This document shows positions 33,695-46,428 of a DNA stretch of 64,000 bases, piece after piece. Origin of the DNA: Pleodorina starrii (lineage: Eukaryota > Chlorophyta > Chlorophyceae > Chlamydomonadales > Volvocaceae); NCBI GenBank assembly GCA_030267565.1, contig BRXU01000021.1:2499424-2563423 (forward strand). Reading direction: 5' to 3'. Under the pieces are notes generated by a model. It was not told where the DNA came from. It searched no databases and saw only the letters and a list, made by a program, of their open reading frames with translations. Position 1 is the first letter of the stretch; every line of letters begins with the position of its first letter. Position numbers and translations under genes: made by a program.

Positions 33695-36600
33695 GTCTGG
33701 TTGACAGGTTCTAAGTGACCTAATCGCGTCCCGGAATAAGAGTCTTACGCGTTTTCAATGAGCAGCCTTATACACTATAAAGTACTTCTTTTGATGTGAA
33801 TAGGTGTCAGAACTCCATCATAGTGCAACTTGCAAAACATCCGGGTACCACTTGACAAGAAGGCGAGTTGAAAGGCGCAAGACGCATGCTGTCCCGGTAG
33901 GGTTAAAAACGCGTTGTGCTTCCGAACCGAGGTGAGGTATATGATTATGATAACGCCATGAAGAAGATCGTGCGTAGCGTTCATGAACTCTCGTTCGCTT
34001 ACGAACGTCAGTTATTTCGTTAGCTGGAACCTGTAATTAAAAGGCCCTTATCGACGGCCGCGACGCTTCCAAATTGGTGTTAGGTAATTAATGGGACCGT
34101 GATAGAAGTGGCCCTGGAGCGACGCTGGTGCGCGACTGGGAACCCGCTATCTCGGCCATGGTGCCTAAATTCGGCCAGTTCGTAAAAGTCAGGAAACCTC
34201 CCAGTCGCATGTTCGACTACATACAAGTGTTCATCGAGCAATGTTACGAAGTAAAGCCAAGTTTTGGACCTGTCCGGTTGGACATGTCTCGAATGATGAC
34301 CGACAATTGGACATGCAAGTCGTAGACTCACCACCAACGGCCTATCTGTGCCGTCACAACGACAACAAATGACCAAACGACACCGCAAATGACAACCGTA
34401 AATGCAATGGCAGGCCAGCGCGTACCACCGAGCATTGTCGCGCAGAGTTGTTGCCCGTCTACCGCGCGCTGGGTGCACTATTGTTCGCCGCCGGCTGTTG
34501 CTGTTGCTGTCAGTGTGCAACGTGGTGCTGCCAACCGCCGGTGCCGCCGCAGCCCTCCGCTCCAGTCGCTGCTGCTGGGCCCTGCTGGGCTGCCGGCGGT
34601 CGCAGGGGTGACTGGGGTGCAGGTGACGGAGCCTAGCCAAAATCCATTGCATCCGCCTCTCGAGCATACTTGCCTGGAACAAGTCCTCGGCACGCCAGGC
34701 CGGATGCCCAGATGGTCCTCCTGCTGTACGAACTGCCTGGTCAGCGCCACCGCAGAGCTTACTGTACGGCGTCTGCGGCTGGCTGCGCCTCGCACACTAT
34801 CTTCATCCTACCGTGCCCCGCCTGGACCGGCGGACAACCTCTTCTCCTCTCCTCTCTTCTCCTCCCCTCTCCAGCAGAATGCCCGCTGCCGCCGCCAGCC
34901 CGCGGTCGGCAGCCGCCAACCCTGCAAGTAGCCGCTCCACTCCCCTCGTGGGGGCGGCCAAATGGGTTTTGGCCGTGTTGCCTTTGTCGGTCGCATGCCC
35001 CCCACCCACCCCCAGGAAGGATCGTCCACCTCCCACCGACAGGTCCTCTGATGCCGTCGGCACAGCAAACGAAGCCGGGTGCAGCGCATGTCGTGACGCG
35101 GTTGAGGGAGTGCCCCTTCGCGCGACCGTGGCAGCCCCGGCGGCTGCGGGTCCTATCACACACCGCTGGCGGCAACGCAGCCGCCGGACGCAAGGCGCCT
35201 CTCAGTGCTGCTGCTGCTGCTGTGCCGGTATGTATCTGGCATGCAGATGCCTCCGGAGCCCGGACTCTTGGCGCGGTCTCGGCGCCGTCGGACGCGAACG
35301 TGACGGGGTTTTGGCCCGCCGGTGGCAGGCCGGGAAGGGAGCGAGCTGCGGGCGGTCGATCGAGGAGAAATGCCTTCTGTTGCAGTGTTTTACTTGTCTT
35401 GTTTTTTTACATATGCTGTCTTCGTGTAAAGTTTACTTTTTGATGGGTAATTAGCAAGAACCCGGCATTTCCAACACAAAACCGGCAATTTTGAGCACGA
35501 AACCGGCAGCAGTGGGGTTTGCTCGGCATGCGCCTCAGCCCTCCTCAGCCGCCAGCAGCAAGCCCGGCGCTGCGTCGTTTGCTCGGCCTGCCCAAACTAC
35601 CTGGCGCGGCTTAACAAATTTCCAGCTGATTGACCTTTAGGGTGCCTCGTGGTACGTGCCATGTCGGTCATCACCCACGGTCCAGTCAACAGTTGGGAGG
35701 CACTGAGAAAAACGCCACCGGAAGGCGAGAGACGATCCTGCCTGCCGGTCCCATGGAATAAAAAGGTTCACTACTTCACTTGCTTACATACCTTTGGCGC
35801 GTCGCGAAGGCGGGACATGGATGGCCAAGCCAGGCCAAGCGCTGAACGGAGCGACTACTGGGAAACCTACGACAGGCTACTTAGCGGCCGCTCGGCATGA
35901 CTTATGGCTTAATATGCTACGGTTTCGTATGTCTACATTAGCGGGTCACAACCCTTCGTGGTTGGCACTTCAATACCAAAGCACGTCGCCTGCCCTCAAG
36001 GCAGTTGCCGCGCTGTACCTCGACGTCCTTGCCGTAACATGGCGCAAATTGAAGATAAACCACTATACGGGCGCCTCAGCGGTGCCAGAAGGGGAGTCTC
36101 AGGGCAGGGCATGTGTCCTAGTCGCGTTCCGACCTATGATGTCGTTGTGCATACAGGGAACCAGTTGTGGTCAAGAGTGAAAATAAGGATAATCCATAGC
36201 CTTTCGTGATCATCAGACTGGTCTCGCTTTAAGAGCATACGTCAGGGGTGAGAAGATTAGTTCGTCCAGACGCACCACGTATCCAGTGACACGTACTTAC
36301 CTTGTCTTCTGCGTTATGGCAGCATCAATAACGACTTACCATCACGTAGCCTGGTTTCTGGCTCATCCTGATGGTCTGGGCCTGTTCGGGCGCATATCAA
36401 ATGTAGACACTCTATGTTTGATGCAGTACGTCATTGTTCAGACGTTAAGTTTCGTAATCACATTTTCGTTTAATCATAGCGTCTCTCTCAGTTCTACCGG
36501 TTGTACCGGCTGGACCAGATCTACGGGGTCGTCCGGCTTCCCCAAAGCGTCACGACCCACAACTAAGCGCTGTAATAACTGCTTCCTTCTTCAGTTATTA

Positions 36601-36968
36601 CGCCTTGTTGGACCTTGTTGGAAGCTAGCTGTTGTTGCGAATCGATGAACGTCCTGTGTCGGGCTGGATAGGGCCTCACAGGACGAACGGCAAGGGCTTG
36701 GAAACCCTTACAGATTAAGAGCGTACATCTCACCAAACAAATACACGTATCTGCATGCGTGCTAGAGCGGACAGGCAAACTACTCTTTGCACGCTGCAAT
36801 TCATGTTCTCGAGCCCACCGTGTTTCTTCTGCCGGAGGGTACGGCGCATCCCAGCTTCCGCACGAAGCACTAGGTGTATACGAAATCAATTCATAGTTTA
36901 GAATTGCATTTACCGGTTACAACGGGACAAAGCCTGCTTCGCCCCAGCGCGTTGGCGACAATACGAGG
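33695..36968. other. Divergent intergenic region between Kelch gene and regA-like gene
   Basis: 3.3 kb with mixed base composition. It includes the probable promoter of the Kelch gene (33.7-34.0 kb) and of the regA-like gene (35.5-36.96 kb). Related VARL genes have long leaders with introns, so untranslated exons may be present. Apart from the weak ORF at 34094-34325 I see no gene. Confidence 0.45.
34094..34325 (+). CDS. Unassigned open frame, possible exon
   Basis: Between stops, this frame reads as ordinary protein (for example SAMVPKFGQFVKVRKPPSRM and FDYIQVFIEQCYEVKPSFG) with balanced codon use in DNA of lower GC, and it ends at TAG 34323-34325. It has no ATG at its start and I found no partner exon. 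It could be a terminal exon, a relic of a mobile element, or chance. I do not recognise the family. Confidence 0.25.
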
Positions 36969-39469
36969 ATGTCCGCTGTACTCGACGCCCGGCAAGCAGC
37001 ACCTCAAGCTGAGTCCTCTGAATTACTTAGTATTCTCTTAGAAGAAGGCTGCGAAAATCACGCCGTCTCTGGTGGGCTACCGAGGTTCGCACAAGTGGCC
37101 CCGTCCCCCAGCGCCCATGACAACAGGGACGAAATGGAGCGGGAGCAAGCAGCTGACCATGGTAATACATATTATTACGGCGATAGGGAGGTTTGGCTGC
37201 AGCGCCCGCCCGACACAGTGGTCACTGGTGGGCATCGCGCAACTGGACATGAAGGGCCTGGCGGTTGGCAGGGGCCCAGCGCTGCCACCTTCGAAAGGCG
37301 ACTCATGAAACCAAATACCACGGGCTCAAACGCTTTTGAAGCTTACACCAGGATCGGCGCCGTCGCCCTGAACGCCGGCTCTCCGCAGTTACTCGCTGGC
37401 CCTCCCACCGCGATGGACCCACAGCTGCCGCACCAGCGCCAACACAAGCCCGCGCCGCACCAATATCACAACCACCACTACCACCACCATTATCATCAAC
37501 ACGAAATTCAACTAAAAGAAACCGAATGGTCACAGCCGCAGTCGCAGCCGCATCCACACCCCGAGCGGCAGCTGTACGACGCGCCCTTGACGCCCGCCGC
37601 GCTCGGCAGCTGTCCGGCGGGCGCAGCAGCAGCCGCACCTGGCTCGGGCCGAGCGCTCCCCGACCGCATCAGCGAGCGGCCGCCTCTGACCTCCTTTGCA
37701 GACCACCAACACCCACAGCGCCAACAACCACAACAACTCACCGCCCCCGGGGCCGCTAACAATAGCGCCCCACACATGGGGCTGGAGTCAACCGCCGCGG
37801 ACGTGCCCGGCGGACCGGAGGCATCTGCATTCGCCGCCATGCAGGGGCCAACTGCTGCCGCTGCCGTCGCCGCCGCCTCCGGCTACGCTTACGGTGACAG
37901 CGCCGGCTACGGCGCATTGCGGCAGCCCGCCTGCCCCGCCTGGCCACGCGGGGGCGTCCTTCGTCACAGGTCCTGGTCCGAGTTGCGGCAGACGTCGCCG
38001 GTCTGCTACAACAGCGCGGCGGCGGCGGCGGCGGTAATGCGGGGCCCGTCGTCGTACAGCGAGGCGGGTGCGCAGCTGGCGCCGAGCTGCCTGCCGGCGA
38101 CGCCACCGGCGGCACTCAGCGGCGTCCGCGGGGAGGAGGCGGCGGCGGCAGCAGCGGCGGCAGGGCCGGCGTCTGGCCAACAGAATCACCACCAGCATCA
38201 CCACCAACAGCAGCCGCAGCAGCAGCGGTTGGGCGGAGCAGCGGTCGCGGCGGGTGTTTCGTCGCCCGGTCGACAAACTCACCCGCTCGCGCACGCCAAC
38301 TCGGATATGGAGGCTGCGGGCGCCGGCGGCGGAAGCAGCGGCGGCGGCGGCGGCGGCGGCGTCGGCGGCGCTGACGGCGCAATGGCGGCCGACGACCGTG
38401 TGCCGTACTATACGCAGGCCGCTGGCACGCCCTGGCCGTCGCCCGCCAAGCCGGTGGCAGCCACTCCCGCCAACCCGTCTCTGTCACACGGCATGTGCAT
38501 GGACAGTGCCGTACGGTCTGGCGGGCCGTACGTGCCGTACCCTCCGCAGCCGCATCCGCATCCACACCACCACCACTTGCACAGCCACTACCAAAGAGTG
38601 CACATGCCCAAGCGTTTGGCCTGGGCTGACGGGTACGGCAGGTACGACCCTAGGTACGTGCCGTACTGGCACATGCCGTATCATCAAGCCATGCCGGTTT
38701 GCCGTACGGCCGCGTGGCACAACTCTGTGATGCCGCCGGGAGGGGCCCATTTGGGGATTAGGATGACATCAGAGCCGCCCGGTGGCACCAGCGTTAGCGG
38801 CGGCGGCGGCGGCGGTGTTCTGCCGCGTGTGGGCATTCGGCCGTCGGCGCAGGCGCTGACAAGCACGCCGCCGCAGGAGGGCTCCGCGGCGGCGGCGGAG
38901 GCGGCAGCGTCCGCCGCCGCCACTGCCGTTACCGGCGAGATGTACGACGGATATTCCGGTCACCGTGGTATGTACGGCAGACCGCCACCGATGCCATTCA
39001 CCAGTCCTCTCGCGCCGTACCCAACCGCCATGCGTGGCGCAGCGGCGCTGCCGCCGCCGCCGCCGCCGCCGCTGCCCGGTGGAGGCGGCGGCGGCGGCGG
39101 CGCCGCCGCCGCCGCCGAGCGCTTCATGATGCGTTCCGCATCGCTAGACTGTTTGGGGCCACCGTCGCTGCCAATGACCCTGTCTGTGCCCGCACTCAAC
39201 GGCATGACATCTCACGACCTTGGCGATCAACAGCAGCAAGCGCAGCAGGCACAGCACGGACCAAGCATGTCGTACGGCCCCATGAAGGACGAGCCGATGC
39301 CCCTGGAGCAGCCCCCCGCCGCGTCGCCGCTGCCGGCGCCGCCGCCGCCGCTTCTGGAGACGCGGGATTCGGTCAAACGGCGGCGGCTGGAGGGTGCCTG
39401 GTCCCTACCGCGGGGTGCCGGACCCTTGACAAGCGCACCCTCGGCCCCGCCGGGGCTGATGCTGCCTCA

Positions 39470-39511
<42 letters not shown>

Positions 39512-42236
39512 CAATACGCAACTGTCGCAACTGTCGCAACTGTCGCAACTGTCGCAACTGCCGTCACAACCATCGTGCCCAGGCGACCAGGGGCTGCCGC
39601 CGGGCAGGAGCCAGGCGGCGGCCGCGGCGGCCGCTTCCCCGCCCCTGCTGCCATCGCCCTTTGCTTTCGCGACACCGTTCACAACGGCGGCGGCGGCGTC
39701 GGCGAGGACGGCGTCAGCGGGCGGCTCTGTTCCAGCGTCATTGCATGCCGTACAGTCGCCCTTCAGCATCGTGCAGGGGGCGCAGAGGGGCACGGGAGGG
39801 AACGGCACGGGTGTGCCTGGCGGCCGCGGCAGCGGCGGCGGCGGCGGCGGCGTGTGGACTGGCTCCACGCCTCCGGCGAGCTACGCCGTTGGGGGCATGG
39901 GGCTGGGTCCGCCGCCGGCGGCGGCGGTGGATGCAGCGAATGGCTATGGAGGAGGGGCCGTCGCCGCCGCCGCCGCTGGCGTGGGGCTCGGCGGCGCCGT
40001 TGCCGGCGGCAGCTGCTTCACGCACGTCGCCGCCGCCGCCGCCCTCGAGGAAGGGGAGGAGGAGGAGGAGGAGGAGGGTGCGCCTGTGTACGGCAGCGCC
40101 GCCGGGTCGGACCTGTACGACTCCTTCGAGGCCTTCGCCATGAAACTTGGATTCGATGACCTGGACATCTGCTTGGCGGTAGAGGACCAACAGCAGCAGC
40201 AGCAGCACCCACCGCCGCCGCTACACCCACGGCCGCTGCACTTTCCACAGCTGTACCAGCACCAGCAGCAACACCAGCAACCCGACGCGGCGCCGCAGTT
40301 ACCTGCCGCGGTGGCGATGGCGGTGCGGCCCCGGTCGGACGGCGGCGGCTTTCCGGCTGAAGGGTGCGCACTCGAGGCAGGCAGCGCTGGCGCGGGACCG
40401 GCGGCGGCGGTGAGTACGGCATCTCCGCGTGTACGGCAGTCGGGCGCTTCCGCCAGCTGGTGGCCGCCAGGTGCGGCCCCGCAGGGTTCTCAGTATCCCG
40501 CAGCTGCGGGCCACAACCTGCCGCCGTCGCCGCCGCCGCCGCCGCCGCAGCAGCAGCATGCCGCAATGGGTGGAGATGATCCCGCCGTCAGCCCCTCGTC
40601 CTCTCCGGCCCACACGTCGCCGCAGCCGCCGCCGCCGCCACCGCAGCGGCAGCGGCAGCAGCGGCAACAGCGGCCGGCAACGCCCGAAATTAAGACGGAG
40701 CCGACGCTGCTGCTGTCCCCAGAGACGGCGGCGTCGCCAGCGGCGGCGGCGGCGGAGCCGACGGCGGCGACGCCGCGCCAGCGCGGCAACGCCCCCCGAC
40801 GGCTCAATGGCAACAGCAGTCGGACGGTTCGCTCACAGAACGAACTGCTGCAGCCCGGTAGCTCCGAGCAGCTGCCGGGGCCAGTGCGGGTGACGGTGGC
40901 GAGCGGAAGCGCGTCGAGATCCGCCGGCGGCGGCGGCGGCCGCGGAGCGCGCCGCGGCAGCGACGGCGGCATCAGCGATGACGACGACGACGATGGCGGC
41001 GGCCGCGGCGGCGGCGCGGCGGCGGCAAGCTACGGCGGTCTCAGGGCCGCCGGCGCCGGCGCCGGCGGCGCTTCAGGGCAGACACAGTCGCAATCTCAGG
41101 TGCTGGGCGTCTTTCACGTAAAGCCCTATTTGGAGGGCCGCAAGTGCATCGAGCACGGCGGGGAGATGGTCAGTCGCAGCGCCTTCGAGCGGGCGGGAGG
41201 CAGCATGATGGCCAAGTGGTACCGCAGCATCAAGGTACGGCGGTACGGCGGTACGGCACGTAAAGCGACGGTACGACACGTGGTGCGTTCTACGGCCTTG
41301 CGGTGCGACGTGACGCGCGTAGTGGAAGTCCGCAGGGCCTTTTCTTGGTTTAATTAATTATAGCGGCACAGTGCCGTACGCCGCTTGGGAGTTCCTTGGT
41401 ATGGTCTGTCAGGGGTTACGGGGTTCAAAACCATCTAGGCGGGGGGTTACGGTACTGGGGGGTGGGGGGGGCTTACGGCGCTGAAGCTGCTTTACTCCCA
41501 ACGGCGGTCGAGGGCTAGCCGAAACGAGGTGGGTTCCCATTCTGCCATTATGCGCGTCGCGCAGGGACGCAGGCGCCCTACCTTGCCCCCTCTCTAGCGC
41601 CTTCGCTCCCCGCCCTCACGGCCCCCGCCCTCCGCTTCCTCATTCCGCCCTCACGCGCCCATTCCGGCCCCCGCAGGTCCTCCCAGAGGGCATCTCCCTC
41701 GGCAAGTGGCTGGCCAGCAACGGACTTCCCGTGCTCAAGGTACGGCAGCGCCGCACCGTACCGCGCCGTACTGTTTTACAGCGTATCGCGCCGTACTGTA
41801 CAGCACGGCGCCATTGTCCGCGCCTTGCCGCCGCCCTTGCCTTCCTCTCTGCCTCCGCCTCCTCCGCGCGCTCATGTCGTGTCGTGCCGCCGGCCGGCCC
41901 CTACGCCACTACTCACCGTGTTCACGGGCTCCGGCCTTTCCGGTCTGGTTCCGGAGCGGACCGGATGAGCCCCCCGACACTGCATCCACCGCATCCGCGG
42001 CCATTCAGTTCTCGGTTAGGTTCGGTAATTCCGGTACCATCGGTACCAACGGCTCGCTCGCCTCGTTCGTCCGCCTCGGTCGCCTCTCGTTCGGCGCGCT
42101 GCGGCTCTTTCTCTCTCTTTGCCACCGCCGCCCTCCCGCCCGCCCTCCCGCCCTCCGTCCCTCCTTCCCTCATCCGCAGGGCAATCCGCGTCGAAGCAGG
42201 AAGGGCGGCTCACATGTGGATTTGGACGGCGCGTGA
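36969..42236 (+). CDS. regA/RLS-like transcription factor with C-terminal VARL/SAND domain
   Basis: Three exons: 36969-41234, 41677-41739 and 42180-42236, all joined in phase 0, giving about 1461 residues. The first 1370 residues are low-complexity: His-rich, poly-Gln (39467-39508), poly-Ala, poly-Gly and poly-Pro, plus an acidic Glu run (40050-40078). From about residue 1378 the sequence becomes conserved: VFHVKPYLEGRKCIEHGGE, VSRSAFERAGGSMMAKWYRS and, across the first intron, VLPEGISLGKWLASNGLPVL. This is the VARL form of the SAND DNA-binding domain found in Volvox RegA and the RLS paralogues of volvocine algae. A short basic tail (GNPRRSRKGGSHVDLDGA) ends the protein. RegA represses reproductive and growth genes in Volvox somatic cells; Chlamydomonas RLS1 responds to nutrient and light stress. 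Which paralogue this is cannot be told here, and the start codon is simply the first ATG of the open frame. Confidence 0.85.
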
Positions 42237-43663
42237 CGGCGCGTGACGGGGGTTGGAGGGGGGATGGGGGGCGCGACAGGACGGAGGCTGTTCGCAGGTG
42301 AGGTGCGGTGAGGTGCGGTCCGAGCGGTGAAGAGTTGGCTGGTTAGGGGTGCCCTATACTTCGGGAGTTCCGTACTCGGGGGTCGCTGGGGGTTTCGGGG
42401 CGCTGGGGCTCAGATGGAAGGAAGCGGAGGGGGTGCGGTCCGGGGGCGGGCGCGGGATGGCTGGCAGGCCGTATGTGGCAGGTCGTCGGCCGTATGTGGC
42501 AGGCCGGCACCGCAGCTGCGGGTACCAGTATTGGATGCGGGTCTTAGATGCATATCTGCGTCACCGCACGGCTTCGCACCGTGCAGCGATGCGCCGTACC
42601 CTCTCGTATTGTACTGCAGTGTACTGCACCGCACTGCACTGCACTGCACTGCCAGCATGATTCGTTCGCAGCCTGTGTTGTGTTGTGTGCGTGTACAGAA
42701 CTTACACGTGCTTTATGCCTCTTGCTGTTCGGTTCAAGCGAGCATGGGAACCCGGGGAGGCGAGAGGCGGGAGAGCTGCCGGGTTGCGCGCACGGGTCGT
42801 TGGTGCCGCCAGCCAGGGGGCCCCAGCGGCGCCCGATCTCCCGCCCGCGCCGCCCCGCCCGCCCGCCCGCCCGCGTATTGGTGCCGCTCGGCGGCGGCGG
42901 CGGCGGCAGCGACGGCGGCGGTGGCGGTGGTGGTGGTGGTAGGTGGTGGTGGTGGTGGTGGTGGTGGTGGCGGCAGCGACGGCGGCGGTGGAGGTGGTGG
43001 CGATGGTGGTGGTGATGGTGGTGGTGGTGGCGGCGGCAGTGGTGGTGGCGGTGATGGTGGTGGTGATGGTGGCGGTGGCGGTGGTGGTGGCGGTGGCGGT
43101 GGTGGTTGCTTCTGATTGGGATGCGATCCTCGCGTGTTGTGTCGTCGTCCGGGTGGACCGTAGTTGGATGGGCCCCCGAGCGATAGGCGGGCGGGAGCGT
43201 CGCAGTCCGCTGCAAGTTGGTCATGGATAGGCATCGATAGGCTAGGACGGCACGAGCGAGGGCAACACGATCTTTATTTACTATATTTGAATGTGTGCGG
43301 AAATGATGCAAGCAGACGCGCTACCGCGCTCTGCATATGGAGAGAGCACCGAAATACATGCATTTCAATTTGGCTGTGGAAGGTTCGGAGCGGCAGGGTC
43401 CAGCTGGAATGGAAGTATGGAACGGAGGAAGGCCCGTCACGTTGCCCGACAGTTTCGCTCATGTGGAAACGAACGTCGTTGGTTTGAGCAAGGCAGGACA
43501 TACATACGACATGATACATCGCTGCACCAAACTGAACGACGATCTATAACTTATATACGATCGCTGGATGAGCAATAATAAGGCTGCGGTAATACGGACG
43601 AGAAATGGAGCCGATCAGTTTTTGGTCCGACTGCCGTACGTATGGTATTGGAGATGTGTTGAT
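42237..43663. other. Region downstream of the regA-like gene
   Basis: Probable 3' UTR plus intergenic DNA. It contains a GGT/GGC repeat (42890-43110). A 70-codon ATG frame at 43337-43549 has no recognisable features and I do not call it a gene. Confidence 0.4.
42890..43112. repeat. (GGTGGC)n-type trinucleotide repeat
   Basis: About 220 bp of GGT, GGC and GAT triplets with strong purine/T asymmetry, downstream of the regA-like gene. Confidence 0.9.
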
Positions 43664-45110
43664 TCATGGCTGCTGCGTGGATGGGCGAAAGACTCCAGGG
43701 AAGGCTCCGGCGGACCCGTCGGGTGAGCCTCGCTCCCAGGGAGGCCGCCGGCTGCCGCAGCGGGGGTGGCGGGAGGGGCGCAAGGAAGGAGCGAGGCCAT
43801 TAAGGCCGATTGAGCACACGGGTACGGGGGGAGAATCCCAACGGAACGGCCGTGGCCGTCGGGCTGGCTGGCTGGCTTGCGCTTGTCGACCCGAAGTAAA
43901 GGATTGACGCTGGAGAGCTGCCTTCAGGGCCTTGCAGGTCGGTCCGCAGGCCGGCACGTGGACGAGCAGCCGCTGCGGCCCGCCGTAGGCGCAACCCGGC
44001 TGCTGGTGGGAGTTGTGGGGGGAGGGGAGGGGAGGGGCCCATCCCTTTGCGCCGTCGATGTCGTGGCACCTACTCCGGGGGGGGGGTGATGAAGTTGTGT
44101 TGAAGGTAGCGTTGCTTGGGAGCGCAGGCAGGGCAGGCAGGCAGGCAGGGCTCAGCACCGATGTGAGCTTTGTGAGAATACGTAATAATGTGGGTGGGCT
44201 TGTGCTAATGTGGGAACGTGCGGGTGTAAGGTGCGCCTTTACTGACTCCGTACCCGCATCCCCTCCAATATTGTGTGTGTGTGCGTGTTTGTGTGTAGAG
44301 CGCGTGTGTGTGCGTGTGCGTGTGCTCGGTTTTGTTGTTGTTTAGGGTTTCTGAGGGCACCCCTACACACGCAGGGATGAAGCGCTTCCGGATTGTGCGG
44401 AGGCGCTTCCGTACACGGTCAACACGGTGAAGAGTAGCGCAGGGGCCGACCGGTACTACAAGCAAAGCAAGCATGCACGCACGCACGCAAGCACGCAAGC
44501 AATCGCGTGCAAGCACGCACGCAAGCGCGTGCATGCATACATACATGCATGGTACTGTTGTGTGTTGAAGGAGGCAGGGGCATGTGCGTGCAATGCATCG
44601 GAACTTGGTGGAGCAACGTAGGGGTCGGTCGGTCGTTGTGACCCGCGGGTCGGCGGTGCTCTCAATTTGATGGCACGCGGAAGGGGTGATGGCCCATGGG
44701 TCTGTGAGAACAACCTGGCGGCGGTCGATGATGTGCTGTATGTCGTGGCTTCGGTTCCGCTGGTCGCCGTCTGAAGCCGCCGGCTGCCGCTCTATCCAGC
44801 AAGTGGTGGGGGTGGGGGGGGGGTCAGGGAGTGATATGCTCCTTTATATGGGGGTGGGGGTGGGGGTGAACGAGCCCAAGCGGAGGGCGGCGGCGGAGGG
44901 AGCAGTCGACAGAGGGTGGAGTCGCTGGACCGCGTGACGTCCGTCGGCATGCAGATACGGTAGGTAGTGGCAGTGTGCGTGTGTGTGTGCTGGTACCGCT
45001 AGGTGCGTTGGGCTGCTGGTGTGTTGGCGAAACGTGCTTACTTGGGGCCGAGGAGAGGGTGATAGATGAGGCGGAGGGTGGAGCCTGCGGTTGAGTTCAT
45101 TCGTGAAAGG
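43664..45110 (-). CDS. Possible unidentified minus-strand gene, candidate exons only
   Basis: Three clues point to minus-strand transcription. A pyrimidine tract and CAG acceptor precede a frame starting at 43999 (PGCAYGGPQRLLVHVPACG, then TCKALKAALQRQSF) that stays open to a stop at 43664. A second candidate exon begins at about 44791 and reads SDGDQRNRSHDIQHIIDRRQ. A third ends near 45050 in STLRLIYHPLLGP with a GTAAGC donor. The intronic repeat at 44822-44856 lies about 30 bp upstream of the 44791 acceptor and has the orientation it shows in other minus-strand introns. I cannot link the exons by phase, and I recognise no family. Confidence 0.25.
44822..44856 (-). repeat. Short intronic element, partial copy outside any firm gene
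   Basis: GGTCAGGGAGTGATATGCTC followed by CTTTATAT on the plus strand, so the element reads on the minus strand. It lies next to the candidate minus-strand exon at 44791. Confidence 0.65.
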
Positions 45111-45641
45111 GCGATAGTAGGGACGGACGGACGGAGGAAACAATTATATCTTTGCTTGTGTGAATCGATCGCCCATGCGGCGGTTGGGCACGTGGTTGTA
45201 CGGCAAGGGGGGCCAAAGGAGGGCAAGGGGAAGGGGAGGCCTCCCCTGTCCAGTTCATTGCTCTAGCTGACTAAGACTCCAGTTTCAATGGAACGAATGT
45301 ATGTGGTAGTGGCGCTGGTGCCGTGCAGGCGGCCCCGTCAAGACCCACCCCCCCACACACACACACAACGGCAGGTGTGCGGTCTTTGTGTGGGGTTGTA
45401 CGGACACTGGTGGTTTATTTGTATGGTCGTACAGGGCATGCACGTAGTACGACGTCTCGAGCTTGCTTTCCATGCCGGAACATCAGACAGGGGCACCCCC
45501 CGGGGGAGTTGACGGAGCTAAGACAAGGTGGTGCCGTACGGTGCGTGTATGTGTATGAGGGGACGACGGACACCACCTGCCGTCATTCATTCGTTGTGTA
45601 TCAGTGTTGTTATCTTGGGGTTTACAGCAGATTGTTGCCAT

Positions 45642-45670
45642 GCATGCATGCATGCATGCATGCATGCATG
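45642..45670. repeat. (TGCA)n microsatellite
   Basis: Self-complementary TGCATGCA run in intergenic DNA. Confidence 0.9.
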
Positions 45671-46310
45671 TACTTACCGTGCCGTATCTATCAGCAAATT
45701 TGGAACATCCTCCCCCCTTGCGCGCATTTACGGTACGTATGTCAGACAAGTGCGGGCTGCGGGGCAGAGGTGAGCTCGCGATCCGTACAAACCTCTCTCC
45801 GTCTCTCTCTCTCTCCATCTCTCCATCTCTCTCTCTCCACCTCTTATGTTGCTTCTGGTTTGCGCGGAGTTATTTTGCTGTTGGGGCAGCTCCCATCACA
45901 CCGCACCGCACCACACCACATCACGTCCAGGCGGCACTGCACGGCACTGCACGGCACCGCAGACCGCACTGCAGTGCCGCCAGGGTCTGCTCTTTGGCGG
46001 CCAACTTAACCAAGCTGCTGGGAAGGGACGTGCGTGGAGGGTGTGGGCGTGCGTGTGCGCTGTAACCCGGAACTACCGTATTAAGCTCCCGGGGGGGAGC
46101 CTGTTAGTGGATGACCGTACCCCAGCGAGAAAGAGGGCTTCAGCGGGAGAGCCGCAGATCCCGACCGGCGCTGGCAGCCTGGCGCCGTCAGCGGAGGGAG
46201 AGACAAACCACAAACCGCGGTTACGCACTACTTACAACAACTTAAAATGAAGCAGCGATTATTACGATCTGAGGCACAAACGGCGCGTCGCGTAAGACGA
46301 GTATGGAGGT

Positions 46311-46428
46311 AGGCCCGAGACCAGGCCCGAGACCAGGCCCGATACAGCCCGATACAGCCCGATACAGCCCGATACAGCCCGATACAGCCCGATACCGGCC
46401 GATACAGCCCGATACCGGCCGTCATCTG
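46311..46428. repeat. Decamer tandem repeat (CCCGATACAG)
   Basis: Perfect CCCGATACAG decamers, flanked by CCCGAGACCAGG and CCCGATACCGG variants. No gene is recognised around it. Confidence 0.9.

Noticed and set aside
36286..36648. 120-codon frame with a hydrophobic N-terminal half
   Set aside because: It begins at GTG, has no splice or family support, and lies in the leader/promoter region of the regA-like gene.
37303..40972. Many Arg-, Ser- and Pro-rich frames on both strands across the regA-like exon
   Set aside because: Shadows of the trinucleotide-rich coding frame; only the frame ending in the SAND domain is conserved-looking.
43337..43549. 70-codon ATG frame after the regA-like gene
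   Set aside because: Balanced composition but no recognisable feature; frames of comparable length exist on the opposite strand at the same place.
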